Of a stretch of DNA of 64,000 bases, positions 34,425 through 44,674 are shown piece by piece; the stretch's first letter is position 1, and each line of letters opens with the position of its first letter. This DNA is from VXYL01 sp965208525 (GTDB taxonomy: Bacteria; Pseudomonadota; Gammaproteobacteria; Pseudomonadales; Azotimanducaceae). The stretch covers positions 3,100,001 to 3,164,000 of the forward strand of contig OZ242340.1 of assembly GCA_965208525.1 (NCBI GenBank), read 5' to 3'. Position numbers and translations under genes: made by a program. The notes beneath the pieces are model-generated. The model saw only the letters and a list, made by a program, of their open reading frames with translations, made no database searches and was not told the origin of the DNA.

Positions 34425-35327
34425 ATGAGTGGGTTCGACAGCATTGAATACGAGGTGGAGGACGGTCGCGCCCGCATCACCCTGAACCGGCCGGAGAAGC
34501 TCAACGCGCTCTCGCTCAAGCTGCAGTCGGAACTGAACGAGGCGCTATGGGAGGCGGACAACAACATCGACGTGCATTGCGTCATCATCCGCGGTGCCGG
34601 AAGAGCTTTCTCGGCCGGGTACGACCTCACCGGCGCCGACGGCAACATCCCTGTCTCCCGCGTGCAGTCGCAAGAGAACAACTACCGTGGCGGCCGCAGC
34701 ATCGACGACGACGCCTGGCAACTCGAGCGCGCCCAGCGCTACCGCATGGCGCTGTTCGACATGCACAAGCCCACCATCGCCCAAGTACACGGCTACTGCC
34801 TGGCTGGCGGCACCGATGTGGCGCTGCTGACCGACATGATCATCTGCACCGACGACGCCCTGTTCGGGTTTCCGCCAGCCCGCGACCTCGGTGCCCTACC
34901 CAACAACATGTGGCTCTACAACGTTGGCCCGCAATGGGCCAAGCGCCTCATGCTGACAGGCGACATGATCTCCGGCGCAGAAGCACAGCAGATCGGCCTC
35001 GTGCTGAAGGCGGTTCCGAAGGAACACCTCGAAGCCGAGGTGGAGCAGCTTGCCGACCGCCTCTGCCTCATCGACCCAGACCTCCTCTCCACCAACAAGC
35101 GCATCATCAACATGGGCCTCGAACTCATGGGTGCCCGCACCCTGCAGCGCATGGCCGCGGAAAACGACGTGCGCGGCCACAACGCCAAAGCCGCCGACGG
35201 CTTCCGCCAAGCCGTGGCGGAGAAGGGCCTTCGCGACGCCCTGCGGGAACGCGACGGCAAGTTCGGCGACGGTCGCGTGCGCGTGAATGGGCCGGAAATC
35301 CGGGATGAGAAGGGGCATTTGGTGTAG
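34425..35327 (+). CDS. Enoyl-CoA hydratase/isomerase (crotonase) family protein
   Basis: A 300-residue crotonase. It begins IEYEVEDGRARITLNRPEKL, typical of the family. The first oxyanion-hole region is GAGRAFSAGYDLTGAD and the second HGYCLAGGTDVALLTDMIIC. Crotonases bind acyl-CoA and catalyse hydration, isomerisation or hydrolysis. The second loop lacks the usual Glu pair of true hydratases, so the reaction is uncertain. It is oriented with the next crotonase gene and the Liv operon downstream. Confidence 0.92.
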   Translation: MSGFDSIEYEVEDGRARITLNRPEKLNALSLKLQSELNEALWEADNNIDVHCVIIRGAGRAFSAGYDLTGADGNIPVSRVQSQENNYRGGRSIDDDAWQLERAQRYRMALFDMHKPTIAQVHGYCLAGGTDVALLTDMIICTDDALFGFPPARDLGALPNNMWLYNVGPQWAKRLMLTGDMISGAEAQQIGLVLKAVPKEHLEAEVEQLADRLCLIDPDLLSTNKRIINMGLELMGARTLQRMAAENDVRGHNAKAADGFRQAVAEKGLRDALRERDGKFGDGRVRVNGPEIRDEKGHLV

Positions 35328-35434
35328 GCAACCAGTGCGCCCTTGCCAAACGCGGATTGCAGGACGGCTACCGGGTAAGATGCGCAAACGGAACCCGCGG
35401 TAACGTCGGGAGAAGATGGGTGAGGGAGACGGCG

Positions 35435-36268
35435 ATGTACGAAGAGATCCTCTACGACGTGGATGACTCGGTGGCGGTCATCACCATGAACCGGCCGGAG
35501 ACGCTGAATGCGTTGACGGATCGGACACAGGCGGAGATTCGCCATGCGCTTGATCAGTCGGAGCGGGACGAGGACGTAATCGGTTCGGTGATCACCGGGG
35601 CGGGACGCGGATTCTGTTCCGGCGTCGACATGAACGCGCTGGGGAAAATGAGCGAGGCTGGGAAGCGGCTCGGGGAGAGCTATTCCAACCTGGCGGCCGA
35701 CCCTGGAAATCCGGATGACGACCCGAATTTCGAGGTGGGGGCGACCTACTTTCTGGGCTTGCGCAAGCCGCTGATCGCGGCCATCAACGGCGCGTGTGCG
35801 GGGCTCGGCTTCAGCTATGCGGTGTTCTGCGACCTTCGCTTCGTGGACCGCAATGCGCGCTTCGCCACCGCCTTCTCGCAGCGCGGCCTGATCGCCGAAC
35901 ACGGGACGAGTTGGATCCTGCCGAGGCTGATCGGCCCGGCCAACGCCCTCGACATCCTGTGGACGGGGCGGAAGTTCGACGGCGAGGAAGCCGGGCGCAT
36001 TGGCCTTGCGAATCGCGTCTGCGAGCCGGGGGAGTGCGTCAACGACGCGGTGACGTACCTGAAGGAAATCGCCGAGATGGCGGCGCCGAACTCGCTGATG
36101 ATGATGAAGAAGCAGATCTACCGCCACCTAAACACGGAACTGCGCGGGGCGATGGATGAATCCAACGTCTGGATGGACGAGAGCCTGGCGCGGGGGGATT
36201 TCAAGGAAGGCGTCGCTTCGTTTGTGGAGCGACGGCCGCCTACCTTCTCGCGGGTGGAAGTGAAGTAG
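35435..36268 (+). CDS. Enoyl-CoA hydratase/isomerase family protein
   Basis: A 277-residue crotonase from ATG 35435 behind GGGAGA. It has VAVITMNRPETLNALTD, the oxyanion loop GAGRGFCSGVDMNALG, and the second loop AINGACAGLGFSYAVFCDLR, followed by FSQRGLIAEHGTSWILPRLI. The placement after another crotonase and before an acyl-CoA synthetase suggests beta-oxidation-like breakdown of a CoA-bound acid. A palindromic repeat follows its stop at once. Confidence 0.93.
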   Translation: MYEEILYDVDDSVAVITMNRPETLNALTDRTQAEIRHALDQSERDEDVIGSVITGAGRGFCSGVDMNALGKMSEAGKRLGESYSNLAADPGNPDDDPNFEVGATYFLGLRKPLIAAINGACAGLGFSYAVFCDLRFVDRNARFATAFSQRGLIAEHGTSWILPRLIGPANALDILWTGRKFDGEEAGRIGLANRVCEPGECVNDAVTYLKEIAEMAAPNSLMMMKKQIYRHLNTELRGAMDESNVWMDESLARGDFKEGVASFVERRPPTFSRVEVK

Positions 36269-36455
36269 GCCTCTCGGAGGGAAGGCATTCTGCCTTCCCT
36301 AGCTAGCAGTTCGCGCCAGCGAACTGCCGACGCGCCCTTCAGGGCGCGCTAGCGCGCCACGAGGCGCGCTGTTCCTAGTCTGGCCAAGGAATGCGCCTGT
36401 TGGCGCAAGGGGCGCGCCCTTCGGACGCGTCGGCAGAATGCCTTCCCTCCGAGGC
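36268..36455. repeat. Palindromic intergenic repeat 3 with nested palindromes
   Basis: The left arm GGAGGGAAGGCATTCTGCCT (from 36276) pairs with a right arm GGCAGAATGCCTTCCCTCC (36432-36450). The centre holds GCAGTTCGCGCCAGCGAACTGC and GCGCCCTTCAGGGCGC palindromes shared with the repeats at 46758 and 61920. It fills the gap between the crotonase gene and livH, whose start is 60 bases further on. Confidence 0.87.
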
Positions 36456-36514
36456 CGACCGTGCTGCCGGCCGTGGCTTCGTGGCACTGAATCCATCGTA
36501 TCATCGCGCCCCCT

Positions 36515-37384
36515 ATGGAAGTCCTCCAACTCCTCATCAGCGGCGTGTCGCAAGGCTGTGTCTATGGCCTGATTGCGCTCGGCTTTGTGCTGATCTACAA
36601 GGCCACCGAAATGGTCAATTTCGCGCAGGGCGACATCATGATGCTCGGCGCGTTTGTGGCCTTCAGCTTGGGCAACCTTGCCGGTTTGCCGTTCGTGGCG
36701 GTGTTGGTGCTGACGCTCGTCATCATGGGGGCGCTGGGGATGGCGCTCGAGCGCGGGCTCTTGCGGCCCATGATCGGCGAGCCGCCGTTTGCAGTGCTGA
36801 TGCTCACCATTGGGCTCGGCTTCGTCATCCGCGCCATTGCCGGGGCCATCTGGGGCAACCAGCCGCGGGCGCTCGACTCGCCCTTCGCGGGGCAGATCGT
36901 GGAGCTCGGTGGCCTCATCATCGGCTACGAGAACATCGCCATCGTTGTCGGCACGGCGCTCCTGTGCGCGCTCCTGTTCCTGTTCTTCCGTTTCACCCGC
37001 ATCGGCATCGCCATGCAGGCGGCGTCGCAGAACCAGCTTGCGGCGTTTTACCTCGGCATTCCGGTGAAGCGGGTGTTTTCGCTGGTGTGGGGGATTTCGG
37101 CGGCCATCGCCGCCGCCGCGGGGATTCTCGTGGCGCCGGTGTCGTTGATCGATCCGCTCATGGGGCTCGTTGGAATCAAGGCATTTGCGGCAGCCATCGT
37201 TGGCGGCTTCGGCAGCCTGCCCGGAGCCATCGTCGGCGGACTCATCATCGGAATCGCAGAGCAGTTCGTGGGGCTGTATCTGCCGGCGGGGCTTTCCGAG
37301 GTGAGCGCTTTCGTGATCTTGCTCGTGATGTTGTTCCTGCGCCCGGAAGGCATCTTCGCGACGTTGCAGCAGAAGAAGGTGTGA
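36515..37384 (+). CDS. livH: Branched-chain-type ABC transporter permease LivH
   Basis: A 289-residue inner-membrane permease with about eight hydrophobic helices (GCVYGLIALGFVLIYKATEM at the start, AAIVGGFGSLPGAIVGGLII near the end). It forms the membrane channel with LivM. The genes livH, livM, livG, livF, an acyl-CoA synthetase and a binding protein are collinear. The family imports branched amino acids but also short organic and aromatic acids, and the ligase in the operon points to an acid here. Confidence 0.95.
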   Translation: MEVLQLLISGVSQGCVYGLIALGFVLIYKATEMVNFAQGDIMMLGAFVAFSLGNLAGLPFVAVLVLTLVIMGALGMALERGLLRPMIGEPPFAVLMLTIGLGFVIRAIAGAIWGNQPRALDSPFAGQIVELGGLIIGYENIAIVVGTALLCALLFLFFRFTRIGIAMQAASQNQLAAFYLGIPVKRVFSLVWGISAAIAAAAGILVAPVSLIDPLMGLVGIKAFAAAIVGGFGSLPGAIVGGLIIGIAEQFVGLYLPAGLSEVSAFVILLVMLFLRPEGIFATLQQKKV

Positions 37385-37390
37385 CGGGCC

Positions 37391-38467
37391 GTGCGCTTCG
37401 TTCTCAAGACGAACTACGGCCAGGACGTGAACCTGTTCCTGCACGGCGGCCAGCGATTCTGGTATGGATTGCTCGCGGTGGTGGCGCTGGCCGCGCCGCT
37501 TGGGCTCGACACGTTCTATCTCGGCGAGTTCGCGCTCGTGTATATCTGGGCCATCGCCGGGGTCGGGCTCATGCTGCTGGTGGGATACACGGGGCTCGTG
37601 AGCCTCGGCCATGCCGCGTTTCTGGCCATCGGCGCCTACAGCCACGCGGTGCTGCTGGAGCAAGGCGTGCCGTTCTTCGTCTCGGTGCCGTTGGCGACGA
37701 CGTTCTGCGCCGTGGTGGGGTACATCGTCGGGTTGCCGGCGCTGCGCATGACCGGCATCTACCTTGCGGTGGCGACCCTCGCCTTCGAGCGCATTGCGGC
37801 GTGGGTGATCGAGCATTGGGAGTCGGTCACCGGCGGACACTTCGGCATGAGGGTGCCCGAGGCGCAGGTGTTCGGCTTGCCGCTCGACACGCCTGTCACC
37901 TTCTACTACTTGTGCCTCGTGGTGCTCGCGCTTTGCCTGCTCAGCGCCATGAACCTACTGCGCTCGCCCACGGGACGCGCCTTCATCGCCGTGCGGGATT
38001 CGGAAATCTCCGCCCAGAGCATGGGCATCGACCTCGCCCGCACGAAGTGCTCGGCCTTTGCCATTTCCGCCGGTTTCACGGGCCTCGCCGGCAGCCTTTT
38101 CGCCCACAAGATCGGCTATCTCGCGCCGGACGCCTTCACCGTCCAGACCTCCATCCAGTTGCTGCTTATGGTGGTTGTGGGAGGGCTGGGGTCCTTGCAC
38201 GGCGTGATCTACGGCGCGATTTTCTTGGGGCTGCTGCCGCAGGTGATCGCCTTTGGGCGCGACGTGCTGCCTTCGGCAATTGGGGAGATTCCGGGCCTCG
38301 AACCCGGCTTGTTCGGGCTCATCCTCGTCTTGTTCCTCATCTTCGAGCCGCTCGGCATCTACGGGCGCTGGGTGAAGATTCGGCTCTGGTTCGACGAGTT
38401 CCCGCTCTATCGCAAGGCCACCTACAAGCGCCAGCGCAGCTATTTGCGCACGGAACGGGTGCGCTAG
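37391..38467 (+). CDS. livM: Branched-chain-type ABC transporter permease LivM
   Basis: A 358-residue partner permease starting at GTG 37391, six bases after the livH stop. It has around ten hydrophobic segments, the LivM hallmark GYTGLVSLGHAAFLAIGAYS, the ABC-contacting stretch RDSEISAQSMGIDLARTKCS, and LLLMVVVGGLGSLHGVIYGA near the end. A short basic tail faces the cytoplasm. It acts with LivH in substrate translocation. Confidence 0.95.
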   Translation: MRFVLKTNYGQDVNLFLHGGQRFWYGLLAVVALAAPLGLDTFYLGEFALVYIWAIAGVGLMLLVGYTGLVSLGHAAFLAIGAYSHAVLLEQGVPFFVSVPLATTFCAVVGYIVGLPALRMTGIYLAVATLAFERIAAWVIEHWESVTGGHFGMRVPEAQVFGLPLDTPVTFYYLCLVVLALCLLSAMNLLRSPTGRAFIAVRDSEISAQSMGIDLARTKCSAFAISAGFTGLAGSLFAHKIGYLAPDAFTVQTSIQLLLMVVVGGLGSLHGVIYGAIFLGLLPQVIAFGRDVLPSAIGEIPGLEPGLFGLILVLFLIFEPLGIYGRWVKIRLWFDEFPLYRKATYKRQRSYLRTERVR

Positions 38468-38505
38468 ATGAACGCTTTGGTGGCAACGCACCTTGTGGCG
38501 AGCGG

Positions 38506-38613
38506 CCTGGGGGGGAGGGCATCTTGCCCTCCCACGCGCCCGAAGGGCGTGCACGCTGCAAGGAATGACGCGCCTTCGGCGCGTTGGGAGGGCAAGATGC
38601 CCTCCCCCCCAGG
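38506..38613. repeat. Palindromic intergenic repeat 4, inside the liv operon
   Basis: The arms GGGAGGGCATCTTGCCCTCC (38513-38532) and GGGAGGGCAAGATGCCCTCC (38586-38605) are each hairpins and complementary to one another, with outer CCTGGGGGG/CCCCCCAGG ends. It lies between livM and the livG start at 38626 and would form a strong structure in the operon mRNA. Confidence 0.88.
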
Positions 38614-38625
38614 GTCGGCGTCACC

Positions 38626-39384
<759 letters not shown>

Positions 39385-39399
39385 GGGGCAGGGCAGACA

Positions 39400-40164
39400 A
39401 TGGCGCTCCTGAACCTGCGCAACATCGAGACCTACTACGGCCCGGTAATGGCCATCCGAGGGGTTTCGCTGGAAGTCGAGGAGTCGTCCATTGTCACAAT
39501 CCTCGGTGCTAACGGCGCCGGCAAGACGACCGTGCTCAAGACCATCAGCGGCGCCATGGAGCCACAGAAAGGCAGAGTGACGTTCGACGACGAGGACATC
39601 ACCAGCCGCGACCCCGACCGGGTGGCGCGCCTCGGCATCGGCCACGTGCCGGAGGGGCGGGAGATCTTCCCCTTCCTGACGGTGGAGGAAAACCTCCGGA
39701 TGGGTGCCTTTGCCCGCAAGGACCGCGGCGTGGCGGCGGACATCGACCTCGTCTATGGCTACTTCCCGGCACTCGCGGAACGGCGCAAACTTGCCGGCGG
39801 CTTCCTGTCGGGCGGCCAGCAGCAGATGCTCGCCATTGGCCGGGCGCTGATGGCAAGGCCCAAGCTCATGCTGCTCGACGAGCCTTCGCTTGGGCTCTCG
39901 CCGCGCCTGGTGGCCGAGATCGCCGGCATCGTCAAGCGCCTGAATGAAGAGCAGAAGGTGACGATGCTGCTGGTGGAGCAGAATGCGCGCATGGCACTGG
40001 ACCTTGGCGACTACGGCTACGTCATGGAGGTGGGCCGCATCGTCATGGAAGACACCTGCGAGCGCTTGGCTGGCGCCACCGACATCAAGGAGTTCTATCT
40101 CGGCATGAAGGATCAGGGCGTGCGCGGACGGCGGCGCTGGAAGCAGAGGAAGACCTGGCGATGA
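39400..40164 (+). CDS. livF: ABC transporter ATP-binding protein LivF
   Basis: A 254-residue ATPase with Walker A GANGAGKTT (36-44), Q-loop region VPEGREIFPFLTVEENLRMG, signature FLSGGQQQMLAIGRALM and Walker B LMLLDEPSLGLSP. It follows livG by 15 bases. The C-terminal end is longer and more basic than usual (DQGVRGRRRWKQRKTWR). Its stop overlaps the acyl-CoA synthetase start by ATGA. Confidence 0.95.
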   Translation: MALLNLRNIETYYGPVMAIRGVSLEVEESSIVTILGANGAGKTTVLKTISGAMEPQKGRVTFDDEDITSRDPDRVARLGIGHVPEGREIFPFLTVEENLRMGAFARKDRGVAADIDLVYGYFPALAERRKLAGGFLSGGQQQMLAIGRALMARPKLMLLDEPSLGLSPRLVAEIAGIVKRLNEEQKVTMLLVEQNARMALDLGDYGYVMEVGRIVMEDTCERLAGATDIKEFYLGMKDQGVRGRRRWKQRKTWR

Positions 40165-41996
40165 ACCTGGCTGCAACGGATGTCGCGATCGATGGCTGCA
40201 CCACCGTCCCGCAGCTCTTCCGCAAGCGCGTGCAAGAGCTCGGCGACAAGGTCGCGCTCAGGGAGAAGGACTTCGGCGTCTGGAACGAGTACACCTGGGC
40301 CGAGTACGGCGAGCAGGCGCGGCTGGCCGGACTTGGCCTCAAGGCGCTGGGCCTGGAACGCGGCGACGTGTGCTCCATCGCCTCGGAAGTCAACAAGGAG
40401 TGGCTGTTCGCGGACCTCGGCGTCATCTGCGCCGGGGGCGTCAGCAACGGCGTCTATCCCACCGATTCGCCGACGCAGGTGGAATACCTCGTGGTGGACA
40501 GCGGCACCCGGTTCTACTTCGCCGAGGACGAGGAACAGCTCGACAAGGTGCTCGAAGTGCGCGAGCGCTGCCCGACCCTCGAACGCATCGTCATCTTCGA
40601 CATGGAGGGGCTGAGGGCCCTGGACGACCCCATGTGCATGTCGTTCGACGAGCTGCTCGATCTCGGCCGGCAATACGGCGAGGCCAACCCCGACACGTGG
40701 GACGCGGAGATATCAAGCGCCGCACCCGAAGACCTGATGATCCTCACCTACACCTCCGGCACCACCGGCCCGCCGAAGGGCGCGATGATCTCCGGACGCA
40801 ACATGGTCTTCATGATGGCGACGCTGCAGCATTGCTATGGCGTCGAGGACAGCGACGAGCAACTCGGGTTCCTGCCGCTGGCGCACGTTGCGGGGCGAAT
40901 GTTCTACACCTTCTCGCCCATCGAGGCCGGGTCGGTGGTGAACCTGGTGGAGAACCTCGAAACCATCAACCACGACCAGCAGGAAGTCTCCCCGACGATC
41001 CACTTCGCCGTGCCTCGGGTATGGGAGAAGCAGTTTTCGCTGGTGCAGATCAAGCTCAAGGAGGCGACCGCCTTGGGCCGTGCGGCCTATCGCCTCGCCA
41101 TCGGCATCGGCGAGCGGCGGGCGGCGTATCTCAGGCGGGGCGATGCGGTGCCGCTTGTCGTGGCGGCGCTCTTCTTCCTCGCCTATCGGCTGGTGCTGCG
41201 CAACATTCGCCGTCTGCTCGGCATCGACCGGTGCCGCTGGCTCTCCACCGGCGCCGCGCCCATCGCGCCGGATCTCATCGCCTGGTACTGGGCCTTGGGC
41301 ACGCCCATGTACGAGGTCTATGGCCAGACCGAATGCGCCGGCATTGCCACCGCGAACTTGCCGGGAGAGTTCCGCATTGGCAGCGTGGGCAAGGCCGCTC
41401 TAGGCGTTGACGTTGCGCTGGCGGAGCAGGACGAGATCGTGATCCGCAGTCCCGGTGTCATCCTTGGCTACTGGAACAAGGCCGAAAAGACCGCCGAGAC
41501 CTTTCGCCAAGGCTGGCTGCACACGGGGGATGTGGGGCGCATCGACGACGACGGCTATGTCTATGTCGTGGACCGCATGAAGGACATCATCATCACCGCC
41601 GGCGGCAAGAACATCACGCCGAGCGAAATCGAGAACCAGCTCAAGTTCTCGCCCTACATCACCGACGCGGTCGTGGTGGGGGATCGCCGCCCCTATCTCA
41701 CGTGCCTGGTGATGATCGACGACGAGAACGTCACCAAGTTCGCCCAGGACAACGACGTGCCGTTCACCAACTACACGAGCCTCTGCCACACGCGGGAGGT
41801 GGAAGACCTGATCTGGGGCGAAATCGAAACCGTCAACCAACGCTTCGCGCAAGTGGAGACCATCAAGCGTTTCCGCCTGATCGACCAGCTTCTGGACCCG
41901 GAAGACGACGAACTCACGCCCACGCAAAAGCTCAAGCGCAAGGTGGTGAACGAGAAATACGCAGACCTCATCGAGGCGATGTATCGTGGCGGCTGA
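40161..41996 (+). CDS. Long-chain acyl-CoA synthetase-like AMP-forming ligase
   Basis: A 611-residue member of the ANL family, which activates carboxylic acids as acyl-AMP and then acyl-CoA. The P-loop is LTYTSGTTGPPKGA (about 194-207), the adenine motif YEVYGQTEC (about 381-389), then the Asp motif WLHTGDVGRIDDDGYVYVVDR and the C-terminal Lys region PTQKLKRKVVNEKYADL. It resembles the long-chain group, with an insert (RRLLGIDRCRWLSTGAAPIA). Translational coupling to livF suggests that it activates the imported acid as it enters. Confidence 0.94.
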   Translation: MNLAATDVAIDGCTTVPQLFRKRVQELGDKVALREKDFGVWNEYTWAEYGEQARLAGLGLKALGLERGDVCSIASEVNKEWLFADLGVICAGGVSNGVYPTDSPTQVEYLVVDSGTRFYFAEDEEQLDKVLEVRERCPTLERIVIFDMEGLRALDDPMCMSFDELLDLGRQYGEANPDTWDAEISSAAPEDLMILTYTSGTTGPPKGAMISGRNMVFMMATLQHCYGVEDSDEQLGFLPLAHVAGRMFYTFSPIEAGSVVNLVENLETINHDQQEVSPTIHFAVPRVWEKQFSLVQIKLKEATALGRAAYRLAIGIGERRAAYLRRGDAVPLVVAALFFLAYRLVLRNIRRLLGIDRCRWLSTGAAPIAPDLIAWYWALGTPMYEVYGQTECAGIATANLPGEFRIGSVGKAALGVDVALAEQDEIVIRSPGVILGYWNKAEKTAETFRQGWLHTGDVGRIDDDGYVYVVDRMKDIIITAGGKNITPSEIENQLKFSPYITDAVVVGDRRPYLTCLVMIDDENVTKFAQDNDVPFTNYTSLCHTREVEDLIWGEIETVNQRFAQVETIKRFRLIDQLLDPEDDELTPTQKLKRKVVNEKYADLIEAMYRGG

Positions 41997-42034
41997 CCAG
42001 CAGGCCTCGTTGGGATCGAACCGAGCGTCTTCCC

Positions 42035-42057
42035 GGAGAGAGGGCGTCTCGCCCTCC
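42035..42057. repeat. Single arm of the palindromic repeat family
   Basis: GGAGAGAGGGCGTCTCGCCC and the bases after it form one hairpin arm, followed by a GCGCCGCAAGGCG piece. The second arm is missing, so this is a half-element just upstream of the binding-protein gene. Confidence 0.7.
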
Positions 42058-42107
42058 ATCGCGCCGCAAGGCGTGTTGAACCGACTCGAGAGAAAGGAGC
42101 GTTGCAG

Positions 42108-43331
42108 ATGAAGAGATCGCTGGCGATGGGGCGACTGCTAGCTTTGGCGTTGCCCTTGGCCGTCGTCGGCTGCGGCGAAGCACCCACCGGGACGGACGCC
42201 GAAGCGCCCGCCGCCGAAGCGCCGGTGGTGGACGGCGTGACTGACACCGAGGTCGTGTTCGGCACCCACACCGACCTTTCCGGTGCCATCGCCATCTGGG
42301 GCGTCGGCGTCCTCAACGGCGCCCGGATGCGCTTCGACGAGGTCAACGAGGCCGGCGGCGTGCATGCCCGCAGCATCCGATACATCGTCGAGGACACGCA
42401 GTATCAGGTGCCCCGCGCCATCTCCGCCGCCAATAAGCTCATCAACCGCGACAAGATCTTCGCCATGCTGATGGCGGTGGGCACGCCCACCAACAATGCC
42501 GTGATGCAGGCACAGTTCCGCGCCGGCGTGCCCAACATCTTCCCCGGCACCGGTGCCCGCGCCATGGTGGAGCCGTTCGAGCAGCTGATGTTCTCGCAGC
42601 ACGGCACCTACTACGACGAAATCCGTGCCGGCGTGAAGTACTTCATCGAGAACGAGGGCAAGACGACGCCGTGCGTGATGTACCTCAACAACGACTACGG
42701 CCTCGAGATTCTCGAAGGCGCCCAGGACCAGGCGGCTGAAATGGGCATCGAGATCGCCCAGACGGCGGCGCACAAGATCACCGACAGCGAGTTCACCGCC
42801 TCGGTGATTCGGCTGCGCAACGCCGGCTGCGACCTTGTGATGCTCGGCTCGGTACACCGCGACACCATTCTCATCCTGGAGGCGGCACGCAAGCTCGGTT
42901 ACGAGGATGTGGCTTGGGTCGGCAACAACGCCGCGTACGGGCAGGTAATCGCAGATCAGGAGAGCGGCGCCGGGGAGGGCTACTACGCCTTCGTCCACAT
43001 GGGCAAGATCTACGAGGACGACGAGACCTTGCCTGAGGAAGCGCGTGACTGGATGCGTCGCTATCGCGAGCGGTATGGCGAGGAGGCCGGGCTGCCGGCG
43101 ATGGAAGGCTACCGGGGTGCCGACCTGGTGGTGGTTGCCTTGGAGCGTGCCGGGCGTGACCTCACCCGCGACGGATTCATCGAGGCGATGGAGTCGATCA
43201 ACGACTACACCGACATCTTCGGCTACAGCGTTGTTTTCGGACCCAATGACCACAAGGGCGTGGACGAATCCGCGCTCTCCGTGGTGCGCGACGGTCGGTG
43301 GGTGACGCTGGACACGTCGATTCGGTATTGA
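42108..43331 (+). CDS. livK: Liv-type ABC transporter substrate-binding lipoprotein
   Basis: A 407-residue periplasmic binding protein (Peripla_BP_6 type). It has a lipoprotein signal with cleavage before Cys in LALPLAVVGCGEAP, an Ala/Glu/Pro linker, then VVFGTHTDLSGAIAIWGVGV, the ligand-binding first strand. The lipobox Cys would anchor it in a membrane. ATG 42108 has AGGAG upstream. It is the capture component for the permease and ATPases upstream; its ligand cannot be read from sequence. Confidence 0.92.
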   Translation: MKRSLAMGRLLALALPLAVVGCGEAPTGTDAEAPAAEAPVVDGVTDTEVVFGTHTDLSGAIAIWGVGVLNGARMRFDEVNEAGGVHARSIRYIVEDTQYQVPRAISAANKLINRDKIFAMLMAVGTPTNNAVMQAQFRAGVPNIFPGTGARAMVEPFEQLMFSQHGTYYDEIRAGVKYFIENEGKTTPCVMYLNNDYGLEILEGAQDQAAEMGIEIAQTAAHKITDSEFTASVIRLRNAGCDLVMLGSVHRDTILILEAARKLGYEDVAWVGNNAAYGQVIADQESGAGEGYYAFVHMGKIYEDDETLPEEARDWMRRYRERYGEEAGLPAMEGYRGADLVVVALERAGRDLTRDGFIEAMESINDYTDIFGYSVVFGPNDHKGVDESALSVVRDGRWVTLDTSIRY

Positions 43332-43339
43332 GCAGGGCA

Positions 43340-44665
43340 ATGCGGCGACTCGCGGCTGGAATCTTCGCTGTGGCGCTGGCGGGCTCGATGGCAGCGGCGG
43401 AGTTTCCGCTCGAGGTATCCGCGGATGGGCGCTATCTGGTGGACGCCGCCGCAGCGCCGTTCCTGTTCGTGGGCGACACGCATTGGCCGCTCCTTTGGCA
43501 TTACTCCTTCGACGAGGCACGGGAGATCATCGACGACCGCGCCGACAAGGGCTTCACCGTCATGTTGCTGAGCGTGGGCGCGTTCAGCGACCGCCCGAAC
43601 GCACAAGGACACCGTTCGTTTTCCGATCGAGCCAAGCTCACGCCAATCGAGGAGTATTTCACGCACGCGGACCGCGTGTTGGATCACATCGAGTCGCGCG
43701 GCATGGCCACATATGCCGTGGCGCTCTGGTGGAATCAGTTCAACCGCCAGGCGACCGTGAAGGGCATCGGAGAATACGGTCGCTGGCTCGGCGAGCGCTG
43801 GGCGGATCGAGCCAACGTGCTCTGGGTGATCGGCGGGGACACGCCGTATCGGGAATCGGACCTCGCGAGCTATCGCGCTTTGGCAAACGGCATCCGCGCC
43901 GGCGGCGGCAAGCAACTGATGAGCTGGCACCCACATGGTGGCGGCCCGATGCGCAGCGCCGGCCACTCCTCCTCTGAATACCTCCACGACGAACCTTGGC
44001 TCGACTTCAGCAGCGTGCAAGGCCACGCCGAAGGCGGGCGCATGGCGGCACGCGTGTTGGAGGACTACCACCGAACGCCAGCGAAGCCCGTGTTGATGGT
44101 GGAGCCGTGGTATTACTGGACCGAACTCAAGGACCCCAGATTCGGCTTCCCGATCCACGCCCCGGAACTGCGCATCCGCCAGTCCATGTACCAAACGCGC
44201 CTCGGCGGCGGCAGCATGGGCGAAGGCCACGGCGCCTGGCCCCTATGGTTCCACGACTCCACCGAAGAGCAATGGCGGGCAGCCTTGCAGCAGAAATCCG
44301 CCACCCACATCGGCACGCACATGACGAACCTGTTGCGCCAGCTCGAATGGTGGAAACTCGAGCCCGACACCGAGGGGCAGCTACTCACCGCTGGCGCCGG
44401 CAACCCCAACGGCTGGGACCGCACCGTGGCCGCCGGCGCCTCAGATCGCTCCTTCGCCTTGGTTTACGTCGCGGGCCAAACGGAACTCGCCATCGACGCC
44501 ACATGGTTCCAAGGCCCCGTGCAAGCAACCTGGCACGACCCCACAAACGGCTCCATGCAACCAGCCGAAGCGACCAATGCCAAGGGCGAGCTCACCTTCA
44601 CCTCCCCGAGTTCCAACCACGAGGGCGACGAGGACTTCGTCCTCCTCCTTACAACGAGCGACTAA
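43340..44665 (+). CDS. Exported DUF4038 glycoside hydrolase-like protein
   Basis: A 441-residue protein with a signal peptide (RRLAAGIFAVALAGSMAAAE). The body starts LEVSADGRYLVDAAAAPFLF then VGDTHWPLLWHYSFDEA, the typical start of DUF4038 TIM-barrel proteins. Further family stretches are YAVALWWNQFN, NVLWVIGGDTP, FSSVQGHAEGG and VMVEPWYYW. The last 80 residues look like the beta-sandwich 'collagen-binding 2' domain. Such proteins are predicted carbohydrate-active enzymes; the catalytic acid is probably one of the conserved Asp/Glu, such as the one in VEPWYY. Confidence 0.88.
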   Translation: MRRLAAGIFAVALAGSMAAAEFPLEVSADGRYLVDAAAAPFLFVGDTHWPLLWHYSFDEAREIIDDRADKGFTVMLLSVGAFSDRPNAQGHRSFSDRAKLTPIEEYFTHADRVLDHIESRGMATYAVALWWNQFNRQATVKGIGEYGRWLGERWADRANVLWVIGGDTPYRESDLASYRALANGIRAGGGKQLMSWHPHGGGPMRSAGHSSSEYLHDEPWLDFSSVQGHAEGGRMAARVLEDYHRTPAKPVLMVEPWYYWTELKDPRFGFPIHAPELRIRQSMYQTRLGGGSMGEGHGAWPLWFHDSTEEQWRAALQQKSATHIGTHMTNLLRQLEWWKLEPDTEGQLLTAGAGNPNGWDRTVAAGASDRSFALVYVAGQTELAIDATWFQGPVQATWHDPTNGSMQPAEATNAKGELTFTSPSSNHEGDEDFVLLLTTSD

Positions 44666-44674
44666 CCCCTGCCG

